64,000 nucleotides of DNA from Angiostrongylus vasorum (Eukaryota > Nematoda > Chromadorea > Rhabditida > Metastrongylidae): NCBI GenBank assembly GCA_018806985.1, contig JADANN010000352.1, forward strand, positions 1,302,001 through 1,366,000, read 5' to 3'. The position numbers and the translations under genes were made by a program. Position 1 is the first letter of the stretch, and the number at the start of each line of letters is the position of its first letter. Positions 1 through 11,336 of the stretch are shown here, piece after piece. The notes below the pieces were generated by a model. The model searched no databases and was not told the DNA's origin. It worked only from the letters and a program-made list of their open reading frames with translations.

Positions 1-924
1 AAAAGCATTCGTACAAAAAGTTACAGACCGTTTCTTTTCAATTTTCGGTGGACACCTATATAGCTCAGATCAACAAGGAGATAGCTTAGCTTTCTCAAAT
101 TCAAAAGTGATGCAATGGTGATGACATAATAACTGCTTGATGAACAACTAAAGGGTCAATTGAGATAAGAGAGACAAAGTACACGAAATTTTTTTCACTT
201 TTAAGACATTTTGATAATATTCCTAATTAGACGAAGCATTTATGTCTCTACAGATTCTGTGATGAAGTCCTAAATCGAACCGGACATGCCGGTCTTCAAA
301 GGAGAGGCTAGGGGTTTGCCTATGTAAGTTCGAAGTCTTTAAGGCCGTACTAGACGCGCGGAAAATTGCTAAAGTATTTGACCAACGAAAGACGAATATA
401 CCAAAACTGCCCAGAATTAGTGCAGTTCTTAACTGTATTTTGCTTTCCTGTTTTTTCTGGTCGATATGCTAACTCAAAATCTTTTCTGACCACTTCGGCC
501 AATTTCCGGAATTTTGAAAGGTTTTGGCGAGTTTTTTAAAATTTTGTACTGTAAGTTATCATTAGCACTAACAGGACCATTTTCAGTTCTAATCGCTTAC
601 TTGATTTTGAATCCATTCTTATTCATAAGAAGAACACGAATTTGTTTATAGCATGGTTCCGACGCGCCATTGTCGCTATGAAATTTATTTGAAGGTTCTT
701 TTTATGATTTTGTAGAAGAGATCTGAAGTTATTGGGAGGTGTGGATTCCACTGATCAGCGAGAAACTTGTATCCACAATTATTTCCCCATTAAATCGATT
801 CGAACGAGTAAAAGTAAAGTATCCATTTATAATTCGATATTTTCCTTCAACAAGCTTTTTCTTCACGGAGTAATACATGGGCGAGGACAGTCGTGCGGCT
901 GCTATCCAACAACTAACTTCAATA
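1..924. other. Unassigned A+T-rich sequence
   Basis: No recognisable gene, repeat or RNA. The short reading frames near its end overlap the following repeat and are not supported as genes. Confidence 0.5.
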
Positions 925-985
925 CTTACAACAAACGGCTCTGAAGAAGGCGAAACCGCCGCAACGTCAGCTATTGTATCGTAAT
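925..985 (+). ncRNA. Hammerhead ribozyme-like motif, copy 1
   Basis: The CUGANGA core reads CTGAAGA at 941-947. Stem II is GGCG (949-952) with loop AAAC and CGCC (957-960). It is followed by GCA where GAA is expected, then ACGT and C968. Stem I is closed by GCT (938-940) with AGC (969-971), and further out ACAA (931-934) can pair with TTGT (974-977) across an internal loop. One extra A sits between the core and stem II, and one core base (A13) is changed, so this copy may be inactive. Confidence 0.45.
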
Positions 986-1095
986 AAATTCTATAATAAC
1001 AATCTCGTGTCTGCTTATTGAAGAAAAACATCGAATTGTCAATCAATGCCGAGGTTAACAGAAAGTCGGTCTTGGGTATCCATTGATATTTAGCC
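925..1095 (+). mobile_element. PLE 3'-end fragment (hammerhead-bearing)
   Basis: The fragment starts with the hammerhead-like motif and continues into a segment also found near 31.9-32.05 kb (AATAAA.. then ..TCGTGTxTGCT). It ends in the terminal motif GAGGTTAACAGAAAGTCGGT, which recurs in variant form, often inverted, near 3.26, 10.5, 36.69, 38.83, 48.94 and 56.36 kb. This is a relic of the 3' terminal region of a Penelope-like element with no protein coding left. Assignment rests on similarity to the 3' end of the PLE locus at 58.6-58.8 kb. Confidence 0.6.
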
Positions 1096-1239
1096 ACTAC
1101 TTGTTGTGAAAGTCTATCTACTCTAGTAGAGCTATCCTATGATTCCAGGAAGAGTTAATCGGTAAAAACGTTCCAAGAGATTCGTAAAGAAAAGCAAAAT
1201 CCCCCAAGTAACGTAGAATCTGAAAACCTCTGCACATGA

Positions 1240-1600
1240 TGGATGTCTGGAAACGAATGGAATGCAAGAAAATCTTGGATCTGAACGAGATGTGAAGAGG
1301 TCTCGTTTAAATAAATACGACAATTACTTTATTTCGCCCGTTTCACTGTTAAGCAGAGACTTACATTTTGATCTTTCCGGATTTAAAATGGCCCCAGTGA
1401 TCCTAGATCGCTTTCTATGCAATTCCGACACATATTGTTGCATACTTTCGGCCGAAATCGACGTTCAGGAAACAATCCGCATAGATAGTTGCCTTCGATC
1501 CGCATTTAACCTCTTATCCGCCATCTGTGAGCACGCCAGGTAGCAATGCAGCCAACCGGACGAGATCCCTTGCATGAAGAAGATCGGTAATGGGATCACG
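1240..1600 (-). pseudogene. Unidentified coding-like relic
   Basis: On the - strand one frame reads without stop through TDLLHARDLVRLAALLPGVL from about 1,590 to 1,520 and continues, after a single stop, through KATIYADCFLNVDFGRKY to about 1,420. A second - frame (about 1,470-1,345) reads AESMQQYVSELHRKRSRI and runs to a stop in GEIK. The + strand also has a 93-codon frame (1,262-1,543). The composition looks protein-coding, but the strand is ambiguous and the best frame carries stops, so a decayed gene or an exon-intron piece is possible. I do not recognise the family. Confidence 0.25.
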
Positions 1601-1921
1601 TCATTTATGAAGCGACAGTTTTACTAATATTAGTTGTGGAAGGGGGAAATCAAATCGATAGCCTTCGTCGTAGAAATTTCGACCTTGAGATGGGAATTCG
1701 TGGCCAGCATTTTAATGAAGCATAGTTTGAACAGCATGTTGAGCAGTGTTGTTACATTGCGACGGTCGAGAACGCAATGAAAGAGTCTCTTGATTACTGA
1801 AGAATGTTTGGGATAAAAATAGGGGGAAAAGATTGGAAACAGTACTACTGATGGGAAGACACTTCTGATGTAGATTTCCATCATACTAACGTAACGAAAG
1901 ATCTATGCAAGGGTAAAAAAT
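1601..1921. other. Unassigned sequence
   Basis: An 84-codon - strand frame (1,630-1,884) is present but shows no domain I recognise. Nothing else is supported. Confidence 0.4.
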
Positions 1922-2224
1922 AATAGGATAAAGGAGAAAGGACATAGCGCTCGGAGTTGATCAATCTCTAGGCGATGCGCCGTGCATTCGACTTCAGCAA
2001 GCATCTTTGGAGATGAATGAATGAATATCTTGCCTACATAATGACTTGCGGTAGCCTAATGATGTATTAAATCAGTACTGTTGTCCTCCCAGACAGGTCT
2101 GCCACCAATTTGTCCAGCCAGGAACGATGGAAGGCTTGGTGAACACGGGACGCAAGATCGAAACAGTGAGCACGTGTGTATCGCAGGGCACCTCTAGCCA
2201 TTGCGCTACACTCGCTCCACTCTT
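1922..2224 (-). mobile_element. SINE family S1, - orientation
   Basis: This is a diverged full-length copy read on the - strand. The promoter end (TAGCGCAATGG as A box) lies near 2,200-2,212. The tail lies near 1,925-1,960, with the conserved GTTGATCAATC segment seen in other copies. It is related by eye to the copies at 9.6, 29.9 and 53.1 kb. Confidence 0.7.
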
Positions 2225-3254
2225 TATCTTCAAGTTATTATAACCACGTTTACTGCATTAAATTAACAGGAATTCTATGATTTCAGGCGGTAGGAGCATG
2301 GGTGAAGAGTTAAGTGGCCGTAATACAATTTTTTGTAGTGAAAAAATTTCTGTGATCGGGAAAAAGATGCAAAATATTGCGAAAAAGTGCTTTATTGAAG
2401 TGCCAGCTTTTTCTTAATTTCGTAGAGATAGAGCTAATATGTATAAGGAAGTTCTACAATTCTGCCTAAAGTCTGGTTATGAGCAATCTAAAAAAACCTT
2501 TGGTAGTGAGAGGAAATCACGTTTCAGCTTTTTTTTTCCACAGGATTTGGTTGAACGAGGTGTAAGAAGGACGAATAGGATCAATGATGGAGCTAGCAAT
2601 TTTTTTCGTGGCGAAGTTCCGGAGTACGAACGATTTCAATAGAAAAACCAGAGTGATGCTTGACGTCGGACACAAGAGGGTGTAGAAACGATACGACAGG
2701 AGAGATATGCATGTTGCGACTTGGGCGGATCTGACAAAATTCGTAAAGGTGGAGCGAATGAATTGACGCTGCTGAATGAATCTGTCAGGGAACGAAAAAA
2801 AATAGATTTCATATCATAAACTAGTAGCGGTGAGACTGACAAGTGAGTAGAAAAAGATGTTCCACGTACGGGAAGATTGATTACCATGATCTTCTGTCGT
2901 CAGAGCCTAGTACATGAAAAAAAAGTGGAACCGGAAAAACGAGCGAAAACAAACTCAACATGGACAACAATGGGTAATTTACCATACTTGGGGTGGTCAT
3001 AAAGCAAATCTTCTACCTGTGTGGATAAATTTGTTGCAGCATTTGGTCGTACTGTAGTAGATGTACGATTGAGCGAAAACAGGTATAAGACTTGAATAAC
3101 AAGTAAGAGAGTAGAGTTACGAAAGCATTACTGATGGCTAATAAAAAATCTGAAGGATAAAAAAACACAATAGTGAGTAGTTCTCTATACTTTTGTTTAG
3201 CAAACACGAGGTGAGGAAAGTGGGAAAATGAAAACGAAACAAGAATATGAAGAA
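2225..3254. other. Unassigned A+T-rich sequence
   Basis: Short frames at 2,439-2,642 (+), 2,636-2,887 (-) and 3,013-3,207 (-) have no recognisable domains. No repeat family member was found here. Confidence 0.4.
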
Positions 3255-3300
3255 ATATTCGATCAATGCTGAGGTTAATAGAAAGCCGGTCGTGGGAGTT
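3255..3300 (+). mobile_element. PLE terminal motif, solo fragment
   Basis: It reads GATCAATGCTGAGGTTAATA then GAAAGCCGGTCG. This is the same terminal motif that ends the PLE fragment at 925-1,095. Confidence 0.5.
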
Positions 3301-3737
3301 ACTAGAATGCTGAGTGCTTTGAAAAAGAAAATGAATTCAGTGCTTTAGAGAAAACTTGATATTTCACTCATGATCTCGAATGGATTCACACGATGTCTAT
3401 ACTAGTAACAAACAATGTCGACTCTGCCAAGAAGTTAGAAACTATTCTACCAAAGGAAAAAAAGAGCTAAGAAAGAGAATGTTTGATTATGTTCATCAAA
3501 TGAACAATTTTTCCTTCCTGAAGAGTACAAAGCCGCCAAAATTCTGTAGTTTGGCAAGCATTCAACTCAAATTACTTGAAGCTGAAAGATGACGATACCA
3601 ATGGAACATCAACGATCCCAAGATCAACTTACTCTTAATCTAAGACCAAGAACAATAACAAAGATTTTTTTCGCTTCAACTATTTTAAATTGAGCATTAC
3701 TCAGCACTTTTAAATGCGATGTTTATTGAACTTTAGG
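3301..3737. other. Unassigned; 70-codon frame
   Basis: A + strand frame at 3,380-3,592 encodes a Lys-rich peptide with one CRLC pair. There is no second zinc ligand pair and no recognised family, so it is not called as a gene. Confidence 0.3.
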
Positions 3738-4025
3738 GTCACGTGTGGCGCAGTGGTCTGGGGGTGCTCTGCAACACACACGTGGAATCGATCCTCGCGT
3801 AAATGGCCCACCAAGCCTTTCATTCCACTGGGGTCGGCGAATTGGTACCAGACTTGTCCAGGACGATAGCAGCATTGGCTCCATACATTGGTAGGCCACC
3901 GCGAGTCATTGTAAAGGCCAGATGTGCATTCAATCATCTTCAAACGATGCTTGATGAAGTCGAATGCATAGCGCATCCTTCAGGAATTGATCAATGCTGA
4001 GAGCTTTATCCTTCTCTATTTATTG
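3738..4025 (+). mobile_element. SINE family S1, full-length
   Basis: A box TGGCGCAGTGG lies at about 3,745-3,755 and a B-box-like GGAATCGATCC at 3,783-3,793, followed by the conserved body (GGTAGGCCACCGCGAGTCAT at about 3,889) and the tail CTGAGAGCTTTATCC. A and B boxes at tRNA-like spacing indicate an RNA polymerase III, tRNA-derived SINE. Frames on both strands inside it are shadows. Confidence 0.85.
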
Positions 4026-4275
4026 AACTTTCTAAACTACCAGTTGCTTTCAATTAGATCTCAGGAAGTTGATGAATTTAAGGAAGACATAAGAGCACGA
4101 TGTTCGAAATTTTAAACTGCCTTGGAACTTTCAACAACCAATATGAAACGATTTCGGTAAACATTGTTGAAATCGAAATTTCGAGGTTTCAAAATGCCTC
4201 AGCGGAATCCAAAAGCTGAATTAGCAACTATTATTACCAGAATTCATAATTGTTCGGGTAATACAACAGATATTA

Positions 4276-4525
4276 CTAGTCTCAGCTTAACTGGGTTGGT
4301 TTAGGCTCCCCAGATCAATCGAGTTGACGGGTGACTGCTGATGGCAAAAAATCGATAGAACTAGCTGAGATTCAGGCGAAACGAAGGACCCACATGGTGT
4401 GGTGGTGAACGCGTTACTCCCCCGAAAGGACAATGGCACGTTCGTTCCCCACCGCAGACACCTGCGGTCCGGAGTTTTGCAAATATCTCAGCATTATAGA
4501 AATTATTAGTATTTTTGCCACTAAA
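4276..4525 (+). mobile_element. SINE family S2
   Basis: The leader begins CAGCTTAACTGGGTT. The tRNA-like part has TGGTGTGGTGG as A-box-like and CGTTCGTTCCCC as B-box-like sequence, followed by the family tail GGAGTTTTGCAAATATCTCA. Close relatives lie at 7.1, 27.3, 35.8 and 60.5-61.3 kb. Confidence 0.8.
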
Positions 4526-4831
4526 AGTTGCAAGGATGACTAACAGCATTTTTGAGATGATATGGTCAAAGGGAAAATGAAAAAGAAGGTCATCAGATGG
4601 GATTGAACCCTTAACGACAACAAAAAAAAATTTGTCGAAGAAGATTGACGAGAATCGAGAACTGCCAATAAAAATGAAAGTTGTGTCTTTGCTTTAGTTA
4701 AAATGTCGAAAAAGATCGAACAGATCAGAAACAATATCGATTTTCTTTAAACAGATAAATGAATAATAATAAAGTAGAAATAACGATATCGATCGACTTC
4801 TATTTGATGATTTCCTGCTTTTGTGCCTCAA

Positions 4832-4935
4832 CAGTGCATTTGGTAAGACGTGAGTCCCCCGTAAAGGGTAATCACAGGTTCGAATCTAGAGTGGGGTTTA
4901 ATTTTGCAAATATTTCAGCACCATAGTGATTGTGT
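4832..4935 (+). mobile_element. SINE S2-related, old copy
   Basis: It has a perfect-looking B box GGTTCGAATCT (4,892-4,902) followed by the S2 tail ATTTTGCAAATATTTCAGCA. The better B box supports a tRNA ancestry for S2. It could also be a decayed tRNA pseudogene, but the S2 tail argues for a SINE. Confidence 0.55.
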
Positions 4936-5604
4936 TTCGGGCTCTGTTTGTAGATATCAATATTAAAATAGTTGGTACTATTGATAGTCATTCATGTTAT
5001 GAGGTACGTAGCTGTTAAATATCTGATCACTACGAAGTATTTAACAACTATTGCTCAACTTTAAATTAACCCATTAAACCCATCACTCCAGTAGATGCAA
5101 ATGATTATGACAGAGTCAGGCATTCTTTCATCGATGGAACGTCATTGTGTGAAAAAATTCCTGGTCATGCACGCAAGCCCGAATTTTGTCATCCATAAGC
5201 CAGAAGTGCAACGATGTTTTTTGTTTTACGAGTCGTCAACAACGTAAACAATGAAGCAGCTCTTACTTATACAAACGAAAGAAAAACCTTCTGCACTTTG
5301 AAAAGAATCTTGAAGCGATGCAACTCAAAATGTGACAGTTTACAAATCGATAAGCCTTAGCTATTTATTGTCCTTATGAACTAAGTTATTCATTTGCAAC
5401 TCAATGGAGATTTCCCTGAGTGAATGTTCTACGGTCATTCATATATAGTATACTTATTCGGATTATTTTGGTGCTTTGCTAAAACAGCTCATCTTTCGAA
5501 AATTAAGACAGTGTTTTGTAGAGTTGTTATCGCTATGCGAATAGCAATGATGTAGAACAGCTTGAGATTTATCTAGTTCTCCCCGTGCGCTGAACTTTTT
5601 CTCC
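4936..5604. other. Unassigned A+T-rich sequence
   Basis: No reading frame or repeat that I can support. Confidence 0.4.
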
Positions 5605-5905
5605 ACCTTGGACACTTACTTGGATACTTGGATGGCCCGTCTTCATTGCTTGTGCGACCCCCAGCACAATTTCCGCTTTTTTGGAGTTTTGTTGGTCTAG
5701 CCATTGCGGTTCTCCGGAGTCCGAAGGTCAGCCTGGCCAAAGTCTGCCCCAGGTCGTCACCACCACAGGCTGTCGCCGCATTTGTGGATCAGAGGGAGGT
5801 CTGCCACAATGCGACTAGTTTCACACCAGGACGGTGGTATTGGTTTACTCTTAGCTAGGCTTCCTGATGGAAATGCCGGACTCGTTCTATTTTCATCAGA
5901 GGCAG
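5605..5905 (+). repeat. Dispersed repeat R3, copy 1
   Basis: It starts TACTTGGATACTTGGATGGC and includes AGGTCGTCACCACCACAGGC and a segment translating to LPDGNAGLVLF. The same order of blocks occurs at 28.44-28.83 kb and, inverted, at 38.95-39.31 kb. The two overlapping frames here (5,628-5,858 and 5,704-5,940) are parts of the repeat. Origin unknown; the conserved peptide segment suggests capture of coding sequence. Confidence 0.7.
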
Positions 5906-7021
5906 AAATGATCGAATTTACTAAAACAAACAACGCATAACTGGAATGGTCGTTTGGATTACTGAACTTCATCGAGGAAACTTCAAAACTTTGTAACATC
6001 ACAGATTTTACATATTTTGATATTTCGACGATACATATTTTAGCGTCTAGCATGTTAAAACTTCAGCATAATTAAATATAGAGAAGAAAATGTTTTTTAT
6101 CCGAACTTTTTATTTAAACGGAGCTTGCCACATACCAAGTAGGTTGGAAATGACGTTTTGTAAACATGTATTTCTTGCTCATAGGCATGTACTTCTTAAC
6201 GAATCCAACTATGATGTGAGTACGCTGTAGCCCTAGTTTCTGAGGTCAAGCTGTTATACCTCTTAGCCAGTAAGACAAAACATTGTTGGCTTGAAATCTC
6301 CTAATTTCGATGCTAAACAGTCGACATAGTCATGGAATGAAAAACGAAAAAAAAAGTGAATGGGTGGACTTTTTTCATATTTGGCACTTGAACAATGTCG
6401 ATTACAGATAGAAAGGAGTCTGCTTAGTGTTTGTGCGATCAAAGCGCAGTTGTTAAGGTACTGGAACGAAAGCAATTCTCTTGCAATTTATGACAAGAAA
6501 TAACTGAAGAAAAATAATTTTCGCCTTTCATCGTTACGGTATCGCAGCAGAAGGAGTAACCACAGCAAAAACGAGCACGAGCGCTTGAAACCAAAAAAGA
6601 CGAAGATTGTTAACGTTTTAAATTGGTGAGACGAAAGCTCTATTTAATGGACGAAAACGGTCACAAAAGAAGAAAAACGAAGTACGTAAAGGACAGAAAT
6701 ATGCCGAAAAGTGAAAATGTACTTCAGAATATCGAAAAAATATCCATGCCGTAGACAATAATCAGCTCATTCACTTGAGTAGTTGATGTCGATGTCTAAG
6801 CGGTTGTGTTCTTCATCGCAAAAACCTATGGTGCATTTCGTAAGAAGAAATGTTAAGCGAGTTACGCTTGAGTGACACAAAAGCCTTATTGGACGAGTTT
6901 GCTAGTCCCTGCTTTTACCTTGCTAAACGGCGAGCCCTTACGGATCTACAGAGCAATGACCTGGTGCTAGCAATGGTAACTTGTTAATTCTTTTCAGCGA
7001 GAACGTATCCAAGTGATATCA
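5906..7021. other. Unassigned A+T-rich sequence
   Basis: Short frames only (5,757-6,053 and 6,263-6,475, both -). No family recognised. Confidence 0.4.
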
Positions 7022-7315
7022 CATTTAATTGTAATAACTTCAATGATGCTGAGATATTTGCAAAACTCCGGACCGCAGGTGGCTGCGGAAAACTAGGATA
7101 CGTGATAGAATTGGTGAGAGACAGGCGGAACAAAGGACCCGCGTGGTGTGGAGGTGAACGCGTTACTCCCCGGAAAGGACAATAGCGCGTTCGTTCCCCA
7201 CCGCGGATATCTGCGACCCGGAGTTTTGCAAATATCTCAGCATCATTGAAGTTACATTTCGCAAAATACCCTACCATTAAAAAAGAGCAAGCAGTAAATA
7301 AAACGGTTAAGATTT
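7022..7315 (+). mobile_element. SINE S2 fold-back pair
   Basis: An inverted S2 3' piece (7,028-7,083) faces a + strand S2 copy (about 7,100-7,315). The arms ACTTCAATGATGCTGAGATA.. and ..TATCTCAGCATCATTGAAGT are reverse complements over about 50 bases with few mismatches. The + copy has the usual promoter-like part and a tail with GTAAATAAAACGG. Confidence 0.75.
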
Positions 7316-7884
7316 AATTGTAATGTTGGCAAAAATTGTTGATGGAGCAACCTGTTTCAGCTATGATCCGGTTGATCGTTGAGGGATTCGAATGGGCAAC
7401 AGTAACGTCTTTGTTCGTCGCGGTTGCGTGCCAGATCTGTACTATGGCTATGCTTCGCTTGAGTGACACGAAAACCATCACAGCTTAGGAAGAATGGTAG
7501 GAGTGCGGCTTATTTATTGCGAACGACGCCAATCTCTCGTATATGATATTTTCTAGACACTGGATTGTAAACTGGTCAAATCGACAATGAAGGATAGAAA
7601 TCGCGTACATACCAGAACATCCACCTATCGTGTGTGCACTGATACGGTTGTATAAATAGGAAAAAGTATAATTCGATCCGAAGTGGCAAAAACGAGAAGA
7701 CCAACTACTGAATCCTTAAAGATCTTCAGGCAAGTGGATAGCATTTTATGGTCTTCGTCTAACTCTCTATCAGTTATCTGTCATTGTCATAACCAGCTGG
7801 TTTGTGAGCACTGTAGAAGAATAACAAAAAAAAATTAATATGTGTGATAGAGTTTAATAGAAAACTTTACGAAAAAATTTTTAA
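7316..7884. other. Unassigned sequence
   Basis: No supported gene or repeat. Confidence 0.4.
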
Positions 7885-9070
7885 GACATATTCTGTATCA
7901 CCTGTCGTCCTAGTGATCGTCAAGTGGTTCGAGCATAGGCAGTAAATTTTTTCACTTCTTGTTGACAGCAAGGGAAACCCAGTGAGTACCGTCGGCCCCA
8001 GAGATTCGCTGGGCAATATATCTTTCTCCTAGAGTTGTTTTCGTGAAGAGATGAGGTTGTCGGATGGGCGTTCTTCCTGCTGTACATTTGGCACCTCAAG
8101 GAATCCAGTTGTCAACGGCCCTTGCCCAGCCGTTGTTCTTCAGAGCATTACGATTTTCGACATTTTGCCGTCTATGATTTTTCGATCGTTGGCGTAAGTC
8201 AGTGATTCGGAATCGCTATCTCAGTTACCAGATACGAAATAATAAATACTTCCAGCATCGTCCTCACGATGAAGGTTCAGTAATACTTAACGATCTTCAA
8301 AACTGCTCACCTAGCGATCAGGCTTCCCACGTGTGCACTGAGGCAGAAAGAATCGTTGAGTCAAAAAAAGCGGCCATAGAATCTGGTGTTCTGTGTTCTT
8401 CTCACTGCATCCTCGATGCTGTTGAAAGCTTCTCAAGCCACTCGCTTCCTCCTAGTCAACTTTGGAGCTGAGTCGTTCATCATGTTGATTTTCTGAACTA
8501 GATTAGCGTAGCTGGACTGCTTGGAGATCTTCATTGCCTTGAGTGTGAATGGAGCATTCGAAACCAAACTGTTTTTCATGAACATCGTTTTTTGTGAGAT
8601 TTAGTCGAAGGCCAATCTTTCCAAAAGCGTTGTCGAAGCCGACTAGTATCCGTTATGACTGGCTAATGCATGGTGCACGATGTCAAAGTGAATGATATCA
8701 GCAAAGCGAAGATCACTCCTTGTCTATCGATGTTATTATCGTTGTAGAATGGTAGCATTTTGGTTAATATATTTTGATATACCTTACGAAGATTCTTTAT
8801 TTACTGAGTAGGTAATCCCTGGCCTTTCAGCACTTCCACGACTGCTTCTATTTGAAATAAGTCAAAAGCCTTCTTTAAATAGATGAAAGTGAGACAAACC
8901 AGTTTCTTGTATTCTCGCGATTCTTCATTGACTTTATTATAACGTGGATTTGATCCATCGTACTGAATCTTTTTCGAAACCCTGCTTCATCGCCTCGCTT
9001 TCCCTGAACGAGTGTTCTGTCAATCATGTTCCGGACGACTTTTGAGAAATGCAAGTGGTAACCTGTAAAG
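7885..9070 (-). mobile_element. RTE-clade LINE, 5'-truncated, decayed (copy A)
   Basis: The - strand carries the 3' part of the RTE family: the end GTGATACAG lies near 7,890, the C-terminal region is next, and RT pieces matching the 24.5 and 49.2 kb copies reach about 9,065, where the 5' truncation falls. Many stops and frameshifts are present. 5' truncation fits target-primed reverse transcription, known for LINEs. The + strand frame at 8,202-8,471 is a shadow. Confidence 0.75.
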
Positions 9071-9577
9071 ACCTTTAATGTGAGGAATGCAGTGGAAAAA
9101 AGAGGATTAAGATTTTCCGCAAAATGAGTGAATTAATTGTAACTGTAACTCGATATGAATTTAGAAAACAAAGATTGGTACGAGTAGCCTCCAAGCTCAC
9201 ATCGTCTCGTTTTTTGCCAGGCGATTTTCAAAACATTTGCTAAAGCAAACGCAAAATTCTCCATAATACGGAAAAAGGTGAAACAGTTTTAATTTACAAT
9301 GTTAACTAGTAAGAGGGAAAGTTTAGGTGTAATCGTTTTAGTTGCTCAATCAGAGTCCATAAACGTCGAGAGAAAGAAGACGGCTGACCTGAGAACGAAA
9401 ACTAAATGTCTGTTGCTACAGAGTATATAGAAGAGAGGACCGAAGCCCATGGATATCTTTCAAAGGCGTTGACAAAGTTTTCCTTAAAAAGAATCAAACG
9501 CAGGCAACTTTATAGTTTTTTATTTCTTGTGGCATTATACATTAAAAAAAGAACGACATTACGTTAAAGGTGAAGAT
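9071..9577. other. Unassigned sequence
   Basis: Nothing recognised. Confidence 0.4.
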
Positions 9578-9868
9578 AAAAGGATAAAAAGATAAAGCTC
9601 TCTGCGTTGATCAACCCTGAGGGATGTTCCATGTATTAAACTTCATTAAGCATCGCTTGGAGGTTATTGAATGTATATCTGGCCTTTACAATGACGCGCG
9701 GTGGCCTAGTGATGTACCGAGTCAGTGCTGCTATCCTCCCAGACAAGTGTGGCACCAATTTGCCGGCATCGGAGTGATGGACGACTTGGTGGGCCATGCA
9801 CGCGGGGGATCGATTCCAGGTGTGTGTTGCAGAGCGCCTCCGACTAGTGCGCCACATGCGCCCTTTCT
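9578..9868 (-). mobile_element. SINE family S1, - orientation
   Basis: A well-preserved full-length copy. On the - strand the tail (GATAAAAGGATAAAAAGATA on the + strand) lies at about 9,579-9,598 and the promoter end at about 9,860. Both long frames in it are shadows. Confidence 0.85.
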
Positions 9869-10490
9869 TTAAGGTAGCGATAGGGTAGTGAAAACTGAAT
9901 ACCGGTTGAGGTGTTTCAGTCAACAACTGCTTTAAGAAGAATTGTATTCATGAAAGAAAAAACGATTTTGAATAAAAAGACAGATTTAGGTGACGTCCTA
10001 TCATTCGTAAGGTGTTTCACCATACTAGATTCTCCTTATTGAGACTAAGAAGATCGTTAGAAACCACATCGTAAGGAACAACTGCTGTGGACAACCAATT
10101 AATATCATTTCGCCTCTCAAGAAGGCTAGTACGGCGAAGCATTTGACACAATAAAAAGCGCTTTTTAAAGTAACGGCCTTGTTTAAGCTTGCAACAAATT
10201 TTTACAGTAATCGCGCTCACGATTTGTAATAATTTGAGCCCACTGATTTAAAGACATAAAAGAAGCCTGTTCTCAAGTTCTCAGTTTCTTGCTATCTCTC
10301 TCCAATATTTCCTATAAATTAGGGCACTTACACAACTTAATAGTACCGAGAAAAAAGCACTGAATTTACTCAGTTCAGAGAAATTCTCAGTTGAGGAGTC
10401 TCGATAACGATGGAGTACGTAGGTGTTTTTTCTCTCATGAGAAATAGATGTTCGATGAGCAATGTAGAAAGCCAAGAACTTTACTCCGAC
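9869..10490. other. Unassigned sequence
   Basis: Short - strand frames only (10,017-10,220 and 10,281-10,526). No domain recognised. Confidence 0.4.
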
Positions 10491-10545
10491 TAACCCACAC
10501 GACCGATTTTCTATTAACCTCGGCACTGATCGAACAATCCTTTAT
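10491..10545 (-). mobile_element. PLE terminal motif, solo fragment
   Basis: It reads CGACCGATTTTCTATTAACC then TCGGCACTGATC, the reverse complement of the terminal motif at 1,045-1,078. Confidence 0.5.
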
Positions 10546-10945
10546 ACTCCTTTATACCCCTTCTATAGTATTCTTCTTACTCCTTCTACTACTATACTCT
10601 TCTTCTTTACTCCGAGTACTTGGTTTTGTTGAATTCCTAATAATTTCTGAATAGAAAAAAAATATTAAGGTCATGAAATATACTTGCATATCACAGCGGC
10701 TTTTGTGTTAGTTACGAGTTCCGAAAGCATGCCTACAAGGAATAAAGAGGTCGTAGAGGGTGGCAAATGGTAGGGGTGAACGACGACAATCCCAGAGGAC
10801 TGTTTAGACAAGAATTTTTATGATTACCACTTCCAAAGCATTTTATGAGTTAATAGTTCAATCATCAGTGCAAGGACATTGAATTTAAACAATTTGGTCT
10901 TTCTAGATGGAAATTTTGGCACCTACACATATACATATATGCAAA
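10546..10945. other. Unassigned; CT/TA-rich
   Basis: It has a pyrimidine-rich stretch at about 10,550-10,620 and then ordinary A+T-rich sequence. Confidence 0.4.
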
Positions 10946-11336
10946 CATGCATGCATACATACATACGTACACACATACATACATACATACATACATACAT
11001 ACATACATACATACATACATACATACATACATACATACATACATACATACATACATACATACATACATACATACATACATACATACATACATACATACAT
11101 ACATACATACATACATACATACATACATACATACATACATACATACATACATCCATACATCCATACATACATACATACATACATACATACATACATACAT
11201 ACATACATACATACATACATACATACATACATACATACATACATACATACATACATACATACATACATACATACACATACATACATACATACATACATAC
11301 ATACATACATACATACATACATACACACATATATAC
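10946..11336. repeat. (ACAT)n tetranucleotide microsatellite
   Basis: About 385 bases of ACAT units, nearly pure from 10,973, with two small interruptions: CCATACATCC at about 11,153 and CACATAC at about 11,273. It is open in several frames on both strands, giving spurious proteins of repeated Thr-Tyr-Ile-His or Val-Cys-Met-Tyr. These are not genes. Confidence 0.97.

Noticed and set aside
4832..4935. A tRNA gene
   Set aside because: The B box is good, but no cloverleaf with acceptor pairing could be drawn, and the S2 tail follows directly.
10946..11336. CRISPR-like regular repeats
   Set aside because: The unit is 4 bases with no spacers; it is a microsatellite in a eukaryotic window.
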